From Candidatus Margulisiibacteriota bacterium (GTDB lineage: Bacteria; Margulisbacteria; Riflemargulisbacteria; GWF2-39-127): DNA of 64,000 nucleotides. The position numbers and the translations under genes are program-made. The notes under the pieces were generated by a model that was not told the origin of the DNA, did no database searches, and saw only the letters and a program-made list of their open reading frames with translations. This document shows, piece by piece, positions 44,648-55,058 of this stretch; the stretch's first letter is position 1; every line of letters starts with the position of its first letter. The stretch lies in the NCBI GenBank assembly GCA_003242895.1, contig QKMY01000045.1, forward strand, positions 186,001 to 250,000, written 5' to 3'.

Positions 44648-46792
44648 TCAATATCTTACGTTTTTATTATAATTACTCATATTAATAATGTTGTTGATTT
44701 CAGCTGTTCTTCTAATAATTGTTGCTACATCGATGATAAGTGCGATGGTGCCATCGCCTAATATTGCAGCACCTGAAATACCGGCACTCTCGGTGAGTTC
44801 ACTGGTCAATGATTTAATGACGATTTCCTGTTCCCCCATGCAAGCGTCAACAACAAGCCCAACATGCTGTTCAGCGATGTTGATTATCGCGACATCGGCA
44901 AGCTCTATTTCTTTATAAGGCAAATCCGGATTAAAGTAATTATTTAATCGAATAAGAGGAATTACTAGATCACGCAAAGCAATCATCTCATTTCCATTGA
45001 CCATTTTAATACTATTTGTAGAAATTTCAATTATCTCTGTAACCGAAGATAAAGGGACGGCAAAAACCCCGTTATTGATCTTTACAAGTAATGTCGGAAT
45101 AATAGCTAAAGTTAAGGGAAGTTTAATCAGAAATGTGGTGCCTTTATTAATTTCTGAAATAATTTTGATTGTTCCATTGAGTTTTTCGATATTCCTCTTA
45201 ACAATATCCATTCCAACCCCACGGCCGGACAAATCATTAACCTGCGTCGAAGTAGAAAATCCCGGCTGAAGAATTAAATACAAGATCTCTTGCTCAAGCA
45301 TTTTCTGGGCTTCTGCCTTATTAATCATACCTAGTTCAATGGCTTTTTGTTTAACTAAATCCAGATCAATCCCGCGGCCATCATCAGAAATCTTTATGAC
45401 AATTTGATTTCCTTCGTGGCAAGCATCTAACCGAAGCGTCCCGTTTTCCGGCTTCCCAAGTGCACTTCGTTCACTATATGTCTCGATACCATGATCGACA
45501 CAATTCCTCACGATATGCATGATCGGGTCCCGGATTTCTTCTATAACCCGTTTATCCAGCTCGGTTTCCTGTCCGGTTATTTCCAGATTGATCTTTTTAT
45601 CCAATTTCCTGGAAATGTCACGGACTAATCTAGGAAATTTGTTGAATATCTGGTTTATTTTTATCATCCGAAGCTGCATTATTCCTTCTTGCAGATCGTT
45701 GGTTATTTTCTTTAACTGCGTTACTGTTTCATTGAGGTGAGAGACAAAACTCAAATTGCTATGTGTTTTTTTTATTCCGGTAACTACCTGTGAGAATCGA
45801 GATCGATTAATAAGCAGCTCTCCAACTAAATTTAATAAGTTATCAACCCGTTGAGAATCTACTTTTAAGGTAGAAGTAACACTCCCTAAAATTGCCGGAT
45901 CCAGTTCATTTATATTCGGTTTTTCTTGAGGAGGCATAAGCACAGGGCTAACCTGGGGAAGATTGTTCTTTGTTTTTTCAGTTTTAAAAACATTTTTTAA
46001 AGCGTCCAGATTTATCGCCAAAATGTTTAATGACTTACATTCCGGTATTTTCAAGGATTTCAAAAGCTCGTTTTTCTTTGCATCAGAGGCAAGGACAAAG
46101 GTGATCCTGGTGCCGTCATAATCCTCTGAAAGCTCCACCGGCGGGTCGGACCAGATAATAGTTCCAAAGCCACCTAACTTTGTAAACAGCATAAAAACAA
46201 TAAGTGAATTCATTGGAATATCTTCTTTTAGTTGAATACATCCGCCAAAAACATCAATGTTCTCATTTAATTTTCGTTGTATTTTCTTAAGAATATTTTC
46301 AGGCAAGTTAGAAATCAGGGTATCTATAGTAAGAGAATTAATAGCCGTGGCAGCAGTTTTCTCCTTTACATTTTTTTGATTAGAATTTTCGATCTTTTTA
46401 ACCGGAGTAACAGAAATAATGTTCTCAAGCTTTTCTAGAATGTCATCAATCTTAATTGCATTAAAATCATTTGAATTAATCTTTGCCAGATAACTTTTTA
46501 AAAAATCCGAGGTTGTAAAAAAAACATCGATAATGTTTGGGGTGACCTGCAGTTTATCATTTCTAATATAATGAAAAATATCTTCCATGGCGTGCGTTAA
46601 TTGAGTAAAGTTCTCAAACCCCATGGCTGCTGAACCACCCTTCAGTGTATGGGTAGCCCTGAAAATGTTATTAATACACTCTTTATTGCCTGGGTCTTTT
46701 TCAAGCTCAAGCAACGAGTTATTAAGTATTTCTATTTTTTCTTCAGCTTCATTGATAAACTCATCTAACAAAGCCTTTCTATAGTCTTCCAA
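44648..46792 (-). CDS. cheA: Chemotaxis histidine kinase CheA
   Basis: Cytoplasmic kinase controlled by receptors and CheW. It has 714 residues. P1 Hpt domain with phospho-His H48 (FRATHTLKGGSAAMGF). A P2 CheY-binding domain lies around 175-265 (FGGCIQLKEDIPMNS). P3 dimerisation helices about 315-385. P4 ATPase: NCVDHGIETY, DDGRGIDLDLV, and STSTQVNDLSGRGVGMDIV. P5 CheW-like domain about 570-714. The start is TTG 46792 after GGAGG. It is the only CheA here. The only CheW-type coupling protein visible is the J-domain fusion at 17.1 kb. Confidence 0.97.
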   Translation of the reverse strand: MEDYRKALLDEFINEAEEKIEILNNSLLELEKDPGNKECINNIFRATHTLKGGSAAMGFENFTQLTHAMEDIFHYIRNDKLQVTPNIIDVFFTTSDFLKSYLAKINSNDFNAIKIDDILEKLENIISVTPVKKIENSNQKNVKEKTAATAINSLTIDTLISNLPENILKKIQRKLNENIDVFGGCIQLKEDIPMNSLIVFMLFTKLGGFGTIIWSDPPVELSEDYDGTRITFVLASDAKKNELLKSLKIPECKSLNILAINLDALKNVFKTEKTKNNLPQVSPVLMPPQEKPNINELDPAILGSVTSTLKVDSQRVDNLLNLVGELLINRSRFSQVVTGIKKTHSNLSFVSHLNETVTQLKKITNDLQEGIMQLRMIKINQIFNKFPRLVRDISRKLDKKINLEITGQETELDKRVIEEIRDPIMHIVRNCVDHGIETYSERSALGKPENGTLRLDACHEGNQIVIKISDDGRGIDLDLVKQKAIELGMINKAEAQKMLEQEILYLILQPGFSTSTQVNDLSGRGVGMDIVKRNIEKLNGTIKIISEINKGTTFLIKLPLTLAIIPTLLVKINNGVFAVPLSSVTEIIEISTNSIKMVNGNEMIALRDLVIPLIRLNNYFNPDLPYKEIELADVAIINIAEQHVGLVVDACMGEQEIVIKSLTSELTESAGISGAAILGDGTIALIIDVATIIRRTAEINNIINMSNYNKNVRY

Positions 46793-46837
46793 AGATAACC
46801 TCCGATAATAAAACTTAAAGTATTATTTTGATCTTTT

Positions 46838-46963
46838 ATGTTAATTTTAACTGATTTACATTTCATTTTCAATTATTTGGGTAAAGAGATTATTCCTGAC
46901 GACAAAAAAACAGCCGATAAATTGCAAAAAAAACTGGCAGAATTAGTGGCTACAATCAAATAA
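46838..46963 (+). CDS. Possible small protein of 41 residues
   Basis: ATG 46838 to TAA 46963, between cheA and the hrcA promoter. The composition is protein-like (hydrophobic start MLILTDLHFIFNYLG, then a charged helix KKTADKLQKKLAEL), but there is no clear ribosome binding site or promoter. It may be a remnant of a longer gene. Confidence 0.25.
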   Translation: MLILTDLHFIFNYLGKEIIPDDKKTADKLQKKLAELVATIK

Positions 46964-46968
46964 GTTAC

Positions 46969-46997
46969 TTGACATGCCTATTCGAGAATGGTATTCT
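46969..46997 (+). promoter_or_regulatory. Promoter of the hrcA-grpE-dnaK operon
   Basis: A perfect TTGACA (46969-46974), a 17-base spacer and TATTCT (46992-46997), directly before the CIRCE element. Confidence 0.85.
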
Positions 46998-47007
46998 TTA
47001 CCATTGA

Positions 47008-47034
47008 TTAGCACTCGCATGCGTCGAGTGCCAG
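47008..47034 (+). promoter_or_regulatory. CIRCE operator (HrcA binding site)
   Basis: TTAGCACTC (47008-47016), a nine-base spacer and GAGTGCCAG (47026-47034). This matches the CIRCE consensus TTAGCACTC-N9-GAGTGCTAA except for two bases near the 3' end. It overlaps the expected transcription start, so HrcA should repress its own operon and release it on heat shock. Confidence 0.95.
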
Positions 47035-47071
47035 CTCAATAAGATTGTAAACTAGAAATATACGATAGCAT

Positions 47072-48109
47072 ATGGATAAAAGAAAAAATTCTATTTTGCA
47101 AGCTGTTATAAATAGCTACATTGATTCTGGCAACGCCATAAGCTCGAGTAAACTGGCGCAAGATTATGGCTTTCATGTAAGCCCGGCCACTATTCGCAGT
47201 GAACTTGCCCTATTGGAAACAGAGGGTTATCTAACTCATCCCCATACCTCTTCAGGCAGAGTCCCAACGGATAAAGGATACAGATTTTACGTTGATAATT
47301 ATGTCAAAAGTCACTTAACACCAAATGACACCAGAACAGAAGTCATTAAAACTTATAAGGACCTGTTTAATGATATAAGCTTGATCCTTGAGCAGACAGC
47401 ATATATTCTCGCTGAGCTCACCAACTGTTTCTGCTTTATTTCTATGCCTGATATGAGGCATAGTATAATAAAAATGATCAAAGTAATACTCCTTAATGTT
47501 CATCAGATACTTGTTGTCATATTAATGGACACCGGCATAAGCAAAGATTTTCTCATCAACGGCTCCGAGAAAATTGATGATGCCGATTTAGACCAGATAT
47601 CGAACTTACTTCACAAAACATTCCTGGATAAAAGTTTTGCCGAGCTAGAAAATCTTGAACTTAAAAAAATGCTCGGAGAACTTCCTGGACATAAGAAATT
47701 ACTGGAAAAAACATTCCAGGTCATTAAAAATGCAGGTGCATATCTTAAGGAAAGACCCACGATTTTCAAAAAAGGCGCATCAAATCTCATGATCTACAAT
47801 CATGACTTCTCCTGCATTGAAGATCTAAGGGGGATTGTTGAGGTTATCGAACAGGAAAAAACTCTTGCCAATCTAATTTTCGAAAAAAATACCACAGCTG
47901 ATGAGGTAAACTTTACTATAGGCTCCGAAAATAACGAAAATAGATTAAGGAGTTGCACTATGGCGCAAGTTAGTTATACTGTGAACGATAATGAAGGTGA
48001 TGTTGTAGTAATTGGACCTCGGAGATTGAAATATATGAATATATCAACTGTACTCCATGCCGTATCAAAAAATCTTGATACGATAATTAATGAACAAATA
48101 ACGAATTAG
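47072..48109 (+). CDS. hrcA: Heat-inducible transcription repressor HrcA
   Basis: A 345-residue repressor that binds CIRCE and is held active by chaperonin. The N-terminal winged helix shows ILQAVINSYIDSGNAISSSK and VSPATIRSELALLETEGYLT, followed by HPHTSSGRVPTDKGYRFYVD, the family signature. The C-terminal GAF-like dimer domain includes GSENNENRLRSCTMAQVSY. ATG 47072 lacks a strong ribosome binding site. It is first in hrcA-grpE-dnaK-dnaJ; no groEL is in the window. Confidence 0.97.
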   Translation: MDKRKNSILQAVINSYIDSGNAISSSKLAQDYGFHVSPATIRSELALLETEGYLTHPHTSSGRVPTDKGYRFYVDNYVKSHLTPNDTRTEVIKTYKDLFNDISLILEQTAYILAELTNCFCFISMPDMRHSIIKMIKVILLNVHQILVVILMDTGISKDFLINGSEKIDDADLDQISNLLHKTFLDKSFAELENLELKKMLGELPGHKKLLEKTFQVIKNAGAYLKERPTIFKKGASNLMIYNHDFSCIEDLRGIVEVIEQEKTLANLIFEKNTTADEVNFTIGSENNENRLRSCTMAQVSYTVNDNEGDVVVIGPRRLKYMNISTVLHAVSKNLDTIINEQITN

Positions 48110-48121
48110 AGGGGGGGAAAG

Positions 48122-48757
48122 ATGAATCCAACAGGTGAAAACAACCAAGAAAATGAGAACACGTCGGAATCCAATGAAAAGGAAAAAGTAATAATCCATG
48201 AAAATCCGGGAGAGAATGTCGCTATGACATCAGAACCTGAACTTAAGGAAAAACCCGAAGAAGTTAACAAAATAATTGAGGAAATGCCCGAGCTGACAAA
48301 AGAGAAAGAAGTTGAAGAAAAAAACAAAGTAATAGAGGAACAAAAAGATAAATATTTACGGCTACTCGCAGAATTTGATAATTTCAAAAAAAGAAAAGAA
48401 GAAGAAAAAATAAATCTACTTAAATCAGCGAATGAAAAGCTACTCAAGGAATTCCTTACAGTGCTTGATAGTTTTGATCAAGCTTTTTTGAATATCGATG
48501 AAAAGACAAAAAATGAAAGCGTTACAAAAGGACTTGAATTAATCCACAAACAAGTGGAAAATTTCATCACCAAACACCATATTGAGCCAATAGAAGCGGT
48601 AGGAACAAAGTTTGATCCGCACGTTCATAATGCAGTAATGGAAGAAGACTCAGATAAGTATGAGCCGGGAGTTGTCACTAAAGAATTGCAAAAAGGATAT
48701 TTGTTTCACGGTAAAGTATTAAGGCCTACCATGGCTATAGTTTCCAAAGAAAAATAA
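48122..48757 (+). CDS. grpE: GrpE nucleotide exchange factor
   Basis: Releases ADP from DnaK. It has 211 residues. The first 75 are a long acidic disordered tail (Glu and Lys rich). A coiled coil with YLRLLAEFDNFKKRKEEEK follows, then the beta domain with PIEAVGTKFDPHVHNAVME and GYLFHGKVLRPTMAIVSK. A strong ribosome binding site (GAGGGGGGG) precedes ATG 48122. Confidence 0.97.
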   Translation: MNPTGENNQENENTSESNEKEKVIIHENPGENVAMTSEPELKEKPEEVNKIIEEMPELTKEKEVEEKNKVIEEQKDKYLRLLAEFDNFKKRKEEEKINLLKSANEKLLKEFLTVLDSFDQAFLNIDEKTKNESVTKGLELIHKQVENFITKHHIEPIEAVGTKFDPHVHNAVMEEDSDKYEPGVVTKELQKGYLFHGKVLRPTMAIVSKEK

Positions 48758-48775
48758 AATAAGGGGGTTACAATA

Positions 48776-50683
48776 ATGGGAAAAGTAATAGGTATAGATT
48801 TAGGAACAACAAATTCGTGCGTAGCTGTTATGGAGGGTGGCGAAGCAACTGTCATCACTAATGCAGAAGGAGGAAGAACGACACCTTCAATTGTTGCCTT
48901 TACCAAAACAGGAGAAAGGTTAGTTGGACAAGTTGCTAAAAGACAGGCAGTTACCAACCCCCACAATACGATATTTTCTATTAAGCGTTTTATGGGGCGT
49001 AAAGAAAACGAAGTAAGAGAAGAAGAGAAAATTGTCCCGTACAAAATTGTTAATGGCAAGAATGGAGACGCAGTTGTCGATATTCAGGGAAAACATTATG
49101 CTCCTCCTGAAATATCAGCAATGATCCTCCAGAAAATGAAATCAGACGCTGAAGCCTACTTAGGAGAAAAAGTAACCCAGGCAGTTATCACTGTCCCGGC
49201 ATATTTCAATGACAGCCAACGACAAGCAACCAAAGATGCCGGAAGGATAGCAGGACTCGAAGTTCTAAGAATTATTAACGAACCGACAGCGGCCGCATTA
49301 GCATATGGAATAGACAAAAAGAAAAAGGAAGAAAAAATTGCTGTCTATGACTTCGGCGGCGGTACCTTTGACATCTCTATCCTAGAATTGGGAGAAGGTG
49401 TATTCGAAGTTCTTTCAACCAATGGCGATACCCACCTGGGCGGAGATAACATTGATTCTAAAATTATTGAGTGGCTAGTTACTGAGTTTAAAAAAGAGCA
49501 GGGAATCGACCTCTCAAAGGACACAATGGCACTCCAACGATTAAAAGAAGCTTCCGAAAAAGCAAAAATCGAACTTTCTTCAACACAGCAGACAGAAATC
49601 AACTTACCGTTCATTACAGCAGACAGCAGCGGACCGAAACATCTTAATTATAATCTCACGAGAGCTAAGTTTAATCAGATGATCGAAGATTTCGTAAGAC
49701 GCTCGATCGAGCCCTGCAAAATCGCAATTAAGGATGCCGGACTATCAGTGAATGAAATCGATGAAGTAATTCTCGTGGGAGGCACAACAAGAATTCCTTA
49801 TATCCAGGAAAAAGTGAAAGAAGTGTTTGGCAAAGAACCAAACAAAAGCGTTAACCCAGATGAAGTTGTTGCCTTAGGAGCCGCAATTCAAGCCGGAGTT
49901 CTTGCCGGAGATGTAAAAGATGTCGTACTTCTTGACGTCACACCGCTTTCACTAGGAATAGAGACTCTTGGCGGTGTTTTTACAAAACTGCTCGAGAAAA
50001 ACACGACGATACCAACAAAGAAAAGCCAGGTATTCTCGACTGCGGCAGACGGACAGACTTCAGTCGATATTCACGTTCTTCAAGGTGAAAGAGCCATGGC
50101 TGGTGACAATAGAACGCTTGGAAGATTCCAGTTGACTTCCATCCCGCCAGCACCAAGAGGAATTCCGCAGATAGAGGTTACTTTCGATATCGACGCAAAC
50201 GGGATTGTTCACGTTTCTGCAAAAGATAAGGGAACAGGAAAAGAACAGAAAATAACCATAACTGCATCTTCAGGATTAAATGACACTGAAATAGAAAAGA
50301 TGAGGCAAGATGCCGAATCACATGAAGATGAAGACAAGAAAAGAAAAGAACTGATTGAGGCACGTAATGAAGCCGATTCACTCATATACTCTGCTGAAAA
50401 AACAATAAAAGACCTCGGAGACAAAGTTGATACAGCGACAAAAGATTCTATCAACGGTGATATTAGTGAACTTAGAAAAGCTATGGATTCCGATGATAAA
50501 GACAAAATTAAAGCTGGAATAGAAAAACTGCAGCAAGAGATATATAACGTCTCGTCAAAAATGTATGAACAACAAGGGCAAGAAGGCCCGCAACAAGGCA
50601 CTGGAGAAGAAACAGAACAGCAACAGAAAGCAGATGACGATAATGTTGTCGACGCAGAAGTCGTCGATGATGATAAAAAATAA
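48776..50683 (+). CDS. dnaK: Chaperone DnaK (Hsp70)
   Basis: ATP-driven chaperone. At 635 residues it is typical. Markers: [61 protein letters not shown] and [13 protein letters not shown] in the ATPase domain, then [14 protein letters not shown] and the substrate domain. The C-terminus is rich in Gln, Glu and Asp and ends [14 protein letters not shown] precedes ATG 48776. It is the expected partner of DnaJ and possibly of the J-domain-CheW protein. Confidence 0.99.
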   Translation: MGKVIGIDLGTTNSCVAVMEGGEATVITNAEGGRTTPSIVAFTKTGERLVGQVAKRQAVTNPHNTIFSIKRFMGRKENEVREEEKIVPYKIVNGKNGDAVVDIQGKHYAPPEISAMILQKMKSDAEAYLGEKVTQAVITVPAYFNDSQRQATKDAGRIAGLEVLRIINEPTAAALAYGIDKKKKEEKIAVYDFGGGTFDISILELGEGVFEVLSTNGDTHLGGDNIDSKIIEWLVTEFKKEQGIDLSKDTMALQRLKEASEKAKIELSSTQQTEINLPFITADSSGPKHLNYNLTRAKFNQMIEDFVRRSIEPCKIAIKDAGLSVNEIDEVILVGGTTRIPYIQEKVKEVFGKEPNKSVNPDEVVALGAAIQAGVLAGDVKDVVLLDVTPLSLGIETLGGVFTKLLEKNTTIPTKKSQVFSTAADGQTSVDIHVLQGERAMAGDNRTLGRFQLTSIPPAPRGIPQIEVTFDIDANGIVHVSAKDKGTGKEQKITITASSGLNDTEIEKMRQDAESHEDEDKKRKELIEARNEADSLIYSAEKTIKDLGDKVDTATKDSINGDISELRKAMDSDDKDKIKAGIEKLQQEIYNVSSKMYEQQGQEGPQQGTGEETEQQQKADDDNVVDAEVVDDDKK

Positions 50684-50703
50684 ACTCTAAATTTGATAGC
50701 AAG

Positions 50704-50737
50704 CGGTTGCCAGTCTGATATACACCACTGGCACCCG
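50704..50737 (+). terminator. Hairpin between dnaK and dnaJ
   Basis: An 11-bp stem with one mismatch (50704-50714 with 50727-50737) followed by TTATTTATC. It could be a partial terminator lowering dnaJ expression or an RNA-stabilising hairpin. Confidence 0.5.
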
Positions 50738-50765
50738 TTATTTATCAGAAAAGAATGAGGTAATA

Positions 50766-51920
50766 ATGGCAAAGACTGATTATTACGAAGTACTGGGTAT
50801 CCCAAAAGATGCATCAGAAAGTGATATAAAAAAAGCTTACCGGAAATTAGCCCGGCAATTCCATCCTGATGTCAATAAAAGCCCAGATTCCAGCCACAAA
50901 TTCAAAGAAATCAATGAGGCCTACGAAACACTAGCTGACCCGAAAAAAAGATCTCAATATGACCAATACGGTCACGTTGACGAGTCGGCGGGACAAGGGT
51001 TCGGGGGCGGTTATGGTGGGTTCGAAGGATTTGGCGGATTCGAAGATATTTTTGAGTCATTTTTTGGAGGTACTTCTGCTAGAAGAACAAGGAGAGAGAC
51101 CGGACCTCGCAGAGGCGATGATCTTCGTTACGACTTATCAATAACACTCGAAGAGGCAGCAACAGGAATCGAAAGAGAAATCGACATCTTCAATTATCAA
51201 ACCTGCGCAACCTGCGCCGGATCAGGTGCTCGTCCGGGAACGAAACAAGCTACCTGCCCTACCTGCGGCGGCTCAGGCGAAGTTCAGCAAGTACAAAGAA
51301 CTATTCTCGGAAGTTTTACGCAGGTAACAACCTGCCCGAACTGCGGTGGAAAGGGGAAAGTAATTTCCAATCCCTGCGCTACATGTGGAGGTTCTGGGCG
51401 CGAAAAGAAAAAACAGACAGTTAAGGTCAGGATCCCAGCGGGAGTCGATACAGGAGCAAAATTGCGGGTAAGCGGAGCCGGAAATACCGGTGCAAACGGA
51501 GGACCTCCGGGAGACCTGTATATTTTTATCTCGGTGAAAACTCATCCGGTATTTGCCCGTGAGGGTGATGATATCAGTACTTCAGTAAAAATCTCCTTTG
51601 CACAAGCTGCGTTAGGCGATGAAATTGAAGTCCCAACTTTAAGTGGTCCGGTTGGACTTAAAGTCCCGCCTGGAACCCAATCCCACACTACATTCAGGAT
51701 AAAAGGAAAAGGCATCCCCCATTTACATGCCCGAGGCATCGGGGATGAACATGTGCTCGTTAAAATTGTTACACCAACATACCTTAATCAAGAAGAAAGT
51801 GATATCATGGAATATTTTGCCCATTTGCAAGGGGTTAACTTAAAAAAACAAAAGAACACCAAATTATTTGAAAAAATCAAAAAAGCGTTAAAAGACCAAT
51901 TTGGGGTTGCAATATTTTAA
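50766..51920 (+). CDS. dnaJ: Chaperone DnaJ (Hsp40, class A)
   Basis: Co-chaperone stimulating DnaK. It has 384 residues. J domain 4-70 with HPD in QFHPDVNK, a Gly/Phe-rich region about 75-110, and a zinc-binding domain with four CxxCxGxG repeats ([32 protein letters not shown]). The C-terminal substrate domains follow. It is the full-length, general DnaJ, in contrast to the J domain fused to CheW. GAGG lies before ATG 50766. It ends 3' to 3' against pilO with a 4-base overlap. Confidence 0.99.
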   Translation: MAKTDYYEVLGIPKDASESDIKKAYRKLARQFHPDVNKSPDSSHKFKEINEAYETLADPKKRSQYDQYGHVDESAGQGFGGGYGGFEGFGGFEDIFESFFGGTSARRTRRETGPRRGDDLRYDLSITLEEAATGIEREIDIFNYQTCATCAGSGARPGTKQATCPTCGGSGEVQQVQRTILGSFTQVTTCPNCGGKGKVISNPCATCGGSGREKKKQTVKVRIPAGVDTGAKLRVSGAGNTGANGGPPGDLYIFISVKTHPVFAREGDDISTSVKISFAQAALGDEIEVPTLSGPVGLKVPPGTQSHTTFRIKGKGIPHLHARGIGDEHVLVKIVTPTYLNQEESDIMEYFAHLQGVNLKKQKNTKLFEKIKKALKDQFGVAIF

Positions 51921-52531
51921 TTGCTGCTTATGTTACCGGAAGATGGGACACCCTGGCTCTTTAGAGGAATACTTGAATTCTTATTTGTCGTCAAATAAGA
52001 GGTAATAAATATTTCAGAATAAAACTTTTGGCTATCTTTCCTGGTAATTGTTATGCTATCAATCGTGCTTGATAGAAGAAAAGACTGCAAGTTACTATAA
52101 AAGTTCATTAGCCCGCTCAGCGTTCCTTCGCATGAAACAAAGAGATCTTTTGTTACATATTTTTTTTGTACAATTTCTTTTCCGGGACGTATATTATTTA
52201 TTTTAATATTATCCAGCGATTTCGTTGTGAGATTACTCAAGACAATAGGGAAATCATTTTTGTTCAGTAACAACGCTCGTTCACTTGAGAGGACTGACTT
52301 TAACTCCTGCTCGGAATGTTTGAGGTTCTGGTCTAAGAACCTATACGATTTAATATTCATTTCCTGTTCGAATTGCGTTTTTTTTAACTCATTTAATTTG
52401 CCAATACTACCATAGAAAACTATATTTCGCAGGGTATAGAATACTATAATGCCTATAATTATTACAAAAAATACTTTTTGCCATAAAGGTGCATCACTAA
52501 GATCTTTTAACACATTGCTTTCTATGTTCAT
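51917..52531 (-). CDS. pilO: Type IV pilus assembly protein PilO-like
   Basis: About 204 residues. One N-terminal membrane helix ([20 protein letters not shown]) is followed by a coiled coil (about 45-85) and a ferredoxin-like periplasmic domain ([20 protein letters not shown] is the typical PilO segment). The C-terminal 30 residues are Ser, Asn and Pro rich. ATG 52531 is chosen because GAGG lies eight bases before; TTG 52549 is possible. It follows the pilM-pilN fusion gene closely, as PilO follows PilN in canonical operons. No pilP or pilQ follows. Confidence 0.75.
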   Translation of the reverse strand: MNIESNVLKDLSDAPLWQKVFFVIIIGIIVFYTLRNIVFYGSIGKLNELKKTQFEQEMNIKSYRFLDQNLKHSEQELKSVLSSERALLLNKNDFPIVLSNLTTKSLDNIKINNIRPGKEIVQKKYVTKDLFVSCEGTLSGLMNFYSNLQSFLLSSTIDSITITRKDSQKFYSEIFITSYLTTNKNSSIPLKSQGVPSSGNISSN

Positions 52532-52551
52532 ATATAAAGCCTCAACCAATC

Positions 52552-54270
52552 CTACATAACTTTTATTAATAGCTCGAACTCAAATAAACTGTCTTTCTGA
52601 GTTATATATACAATATCCGCACTCCGTACCGAGGGATTCTTTTGAATGTCTTTTATAAATTGAGCAAAATTATTTCCATCTTTCGACTCACCGATAATAT
52701 GAGTTTCTTTCTTATCCTTATTAAATTCGATGCGCACGAAAGTAATTCGATTATTTCCTTGATATTCTACTAAATAGTTAGCAAACTCACTAAACACATT
52801 TTTTTTGTGCAAAAACAGAAACATCTTTGCCTCGTCACGAATCTCATTAATTGTATTCGTGTTATTAATAGCTTCATCAGCTTTTTTACTCAATAAAGCT
52901 AATTGTTGTTGATTCTTCTGAACCATATTATTCATTCTATGAATATTAGCCTGCAAGAATGCATAATACCCACCGACCATAACAGCAAAAACCACAGGGC
53001 CAAAAAGCAGCGATTTTTTAAGATTAAAACGATTGACATAGCTTGAAAGGGGTCGGGAAAAAACAACGAACCGCACTAAGTATCGATACAGCACAACCAA
53101 AAATCGGGTATTATTATTTTTGCTGAGTATTTTGTAATATGATTTTGAAGGAGAGCTCGGTTTTCTTTCATAATTTTCAGCCTCCTCTTTTAATAAATTA
53201 ATAAGGTTTTTATCTGATAATAACTTGTTAAAACCTAAAACATTTACTGCCTGCAAATAGCTATGCGTTGTATCGATAGCTTCTGCTATTGAGTCATTAA
53301 TGCCTGTAGCGATAATTTTATCTCTGTCACAAGGAAACAAATCCGTAGCAATCCCTATTTTATGCTCAAAATATTTATCAATATTATTAAGGAAAGCATT
53401 TCCTCCAAACAAATAGATCTTTTCAATACTGTTCCCCTGCTCGTTATTAATGTAATATCCCAATGTCCGCTTAATATCAGTGATAAGCGTATCTAAAACG
53501 TGCTCAACAACTTCCACCGGATCTTTTTTGCCAAGCTTATAGGAATAATTCCCGCTTAAAGCATTGAAATTAATTTCGTTTTTTAGTTTTCTGGCTTCAG
53601 TTAATTGTACCTGATAATAATCCTGGATTTCTTTTATGAGTAAATCGCTGCCGATAGCTATTGAACGGGAAAAAGAAACCTCCCCGTTACGAATAAAAAT
53701 AAGGTCACTTTTTGAGGCGCCAAAATCGATACACAAGATACTTTTGTCTGATACATCATTGATTTGATTATAGAGAGCCGCAACACAAAGAGGTGCCACA
53801 GTTATGATAGAAGGAATTAATCCCATTTCCGCGATAATATATTGATATTTTTCAATCAAATATTTGGGCACAGCGGCTATCATTACCCTGTAATTAACAT
53901 TATTGGTACCCTCTTTTTCATTAAGAATTACGTAGCTTAGTTCAATCTCATTTAGCGCAAAGGGAAAATTATTCTGGACATAGCTATTGATCTGAAACTC
54001 AAGTCTCTCGCTATTTTCAGTTTTTAATGTAGTTATCTTAATGAATATATTTTTTGAAGAGATACAGATGAAGGCTGTCTTTGTCTCAATTGTGTTCTCA
54101 AGCAAATATGCCTTAATTCTTTTAGAAGTTTCAAGGCTTTTTCTTTTTTCATTGGTAAACTGATTATCTTTAAAGAATTCTATATTCTGTATTTTGTTAT
54201 CGATATGTAAGAGCTTGATGACCTCTTCACCTATATCAAAAATCAAATACTCTTTTTCAATAGGTACCAT
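52552..54270 (-). CDS. PilM-PilN fusion, type IV pilus alignment complex
   Basis: About 572 residues. Residues about 1-330 are a PilM-like actin-fold ATPase: LIFDIGEEVIKLLHI at the start, FPFALNEIELSYVIL, LCIDFGASKSDLIFI (phosphate loop) and IYLFGGNAFLNN. After a basic linker (about 365-415) comes one membrane helix near 425-445 (FGPVVFAVMVGGYYAFLQA), a coiled coil and a PilN-like periplasmic domain with NNFAQFIKDIQKNPSVRSADI. In most bacteria PilM and PilN are separate, with the PilN N-terminal peptide bound to PilM. Here they are one chain. ATG 54270 is chosen because GGAG lies six bases before; TTG 54306 and ATG 54282 are alternatives. Confidence 0.82.
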   Translation of the reverse strand: MVPIEKEYLIFDIGEEVIKLLHIDNKIQNIEFFKDNQFTNEKRKSLETSKRIKAYLLENTIETKTAFICISSKNIFIKITTLKTENSERLEFQINSYVQNNFPFALNEIELSYVILNEKEGTNNVNYRVMIAAVPKYLIEKYQYIIAEMGLIPSIITVAPLCVAALYNQINDVSDKSILCIDFGASKSDLIFIRNGEVSFSRSIAIGSDLLIKEIQDYYQVQLTEARKLKNEINFNALSGNYSYKLGKKDPVEVVEHVLDTLITDIKRTLGYYINNEQGNSIEKIYLFGGNAFLNNIDKYFEHKIGIATDLFPCDRDKIIATGINDSIAEAIDTTHSYLQAVNVLGFNKLLSDKNLINLLKEEAENYERKPSSPSKSYYKILSKNNNTRFLVVLYRYLVRFVVFSRPLSSYVNRFNLKKSLLFGPVVFAVMVGGYYAFLQANIHRMNNMVQKNQQQLALLSKKADEAINNTNTINEIRDEAKMFLFLHKKNVFSEFANYLVEYQGNNRITFVRIEFNKDKKETHIIGESKDGNNFAQFIKDIQKNPSVRSADIVYITQKDSLFEFELLIKVM

Positions 54271-54403
54271 ATTACACTCCATATTACCTAAAGGACTCTT
54301 GCTCAAGAAGATACATTGAAATTCTACAAACTATCATACCCAATTAGGTAAAGATAATGGGAGGAAAATTTGCTACTATACTTAGATTTTAAAAACTTTA
54401 CTG

Positions 54404-54457
54404 TTAGGGCAACCAAAATTCTTGAATAAAAAGAATTAGGACTCACTATTTTGCCCT
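54404..54457 (-). terminator. Large inverted repeat after the pilin gene
   Basis: TAGGGCAA and TTGCCCTA (about 54404-54411 and 54449-54456) enclose an inner stem AATTCTT/AAGAATT. It lies just after the pilin stop on the minus strand. It may end or attenuate the pilin transcript before pilM. The T-tract is poor. Confidence 0.4.
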
Positions 54458-54461
54458 AGTG

Positions 54462-54932
54462 CTAATTACCGATTAGGGCATTTGTTCTGATAATATCATC
54501 TTTATCAGCTGAAATTTTGATTTTACCCTCTTCGTTGAGCCACTGCCAATCTTTAACATTGTTGATGCCATTTGACCAAACCACATAATAATCTATACCA
54601 TTAACATCTTTAAGTATGGTGTAACTATATAGTTTGTTGTTATTGAATGGATCCTTTAAATATTGGCTGATAATCCTAAAATATTTTTGATTAATCAGTG
54701 AATCCTGATAAGCCATCGGTGTTGTGCCGGCGCCATCCGGAGGATAGCTATGTCCATTATGGCGATAATACGATTCCACCGCAGCCTGTAAAGTATTCAA
54801 TTCTTGCTCAGCTTTGGTAAGATTACCTTCCTGTTGCATCCCCCTAAAAGAAGGAATAACAATCGCAACCAAAATACCAATAACGGTTAATACAATCAAT
54901 AACTCAATCAACGTAAAACCTTTTCTATTCAT
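54462..54932 (-). CDS. Type IV pilin-like or pseudopilin protein
   Basis: A 156-residue protein with a short leader MNRKG and prepilin cleavage before FTLIELLIVLTVIGILVAI, including the conserved Glu at +5. The following helix (QQEGNLTKAEQELNTLQAAV) and a globular part with YPPDG and DPFNNNKLYSYT resemble type II secretion GspG-type pseudopilins as much as type IV major pilins. Its position upstream of pilM-pilN and pilO favours a pilus or a related secretion system. No prepilin peptidase is in the window. Confidence 0.85.
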   Translation of the reverse strand: MNRKGFTLIELLIVLTVIGILVAIVIPSFRGMQQEGNLTKAEQELNTLQAAVESYYRHNGHSYPPDGAGTTPMAYQDSLINQKYFRIISQYLKDPFNNNKLYSYTILKDVNGIDYYVVWSNGINNVKDWQWLNEEGKIKISADKDDIIRTNALIGN

Positions 54933-55058
54933 ACCGGGACTCCTTCATAACAATAATAAGATAAGATGAAGACTTTTCATTATATTATTTTAGCATGGCA
55001 AAAAATATTTGCCAAATAAACACTTATAATTATTTTTAATTGTTTATACGATTATTCC

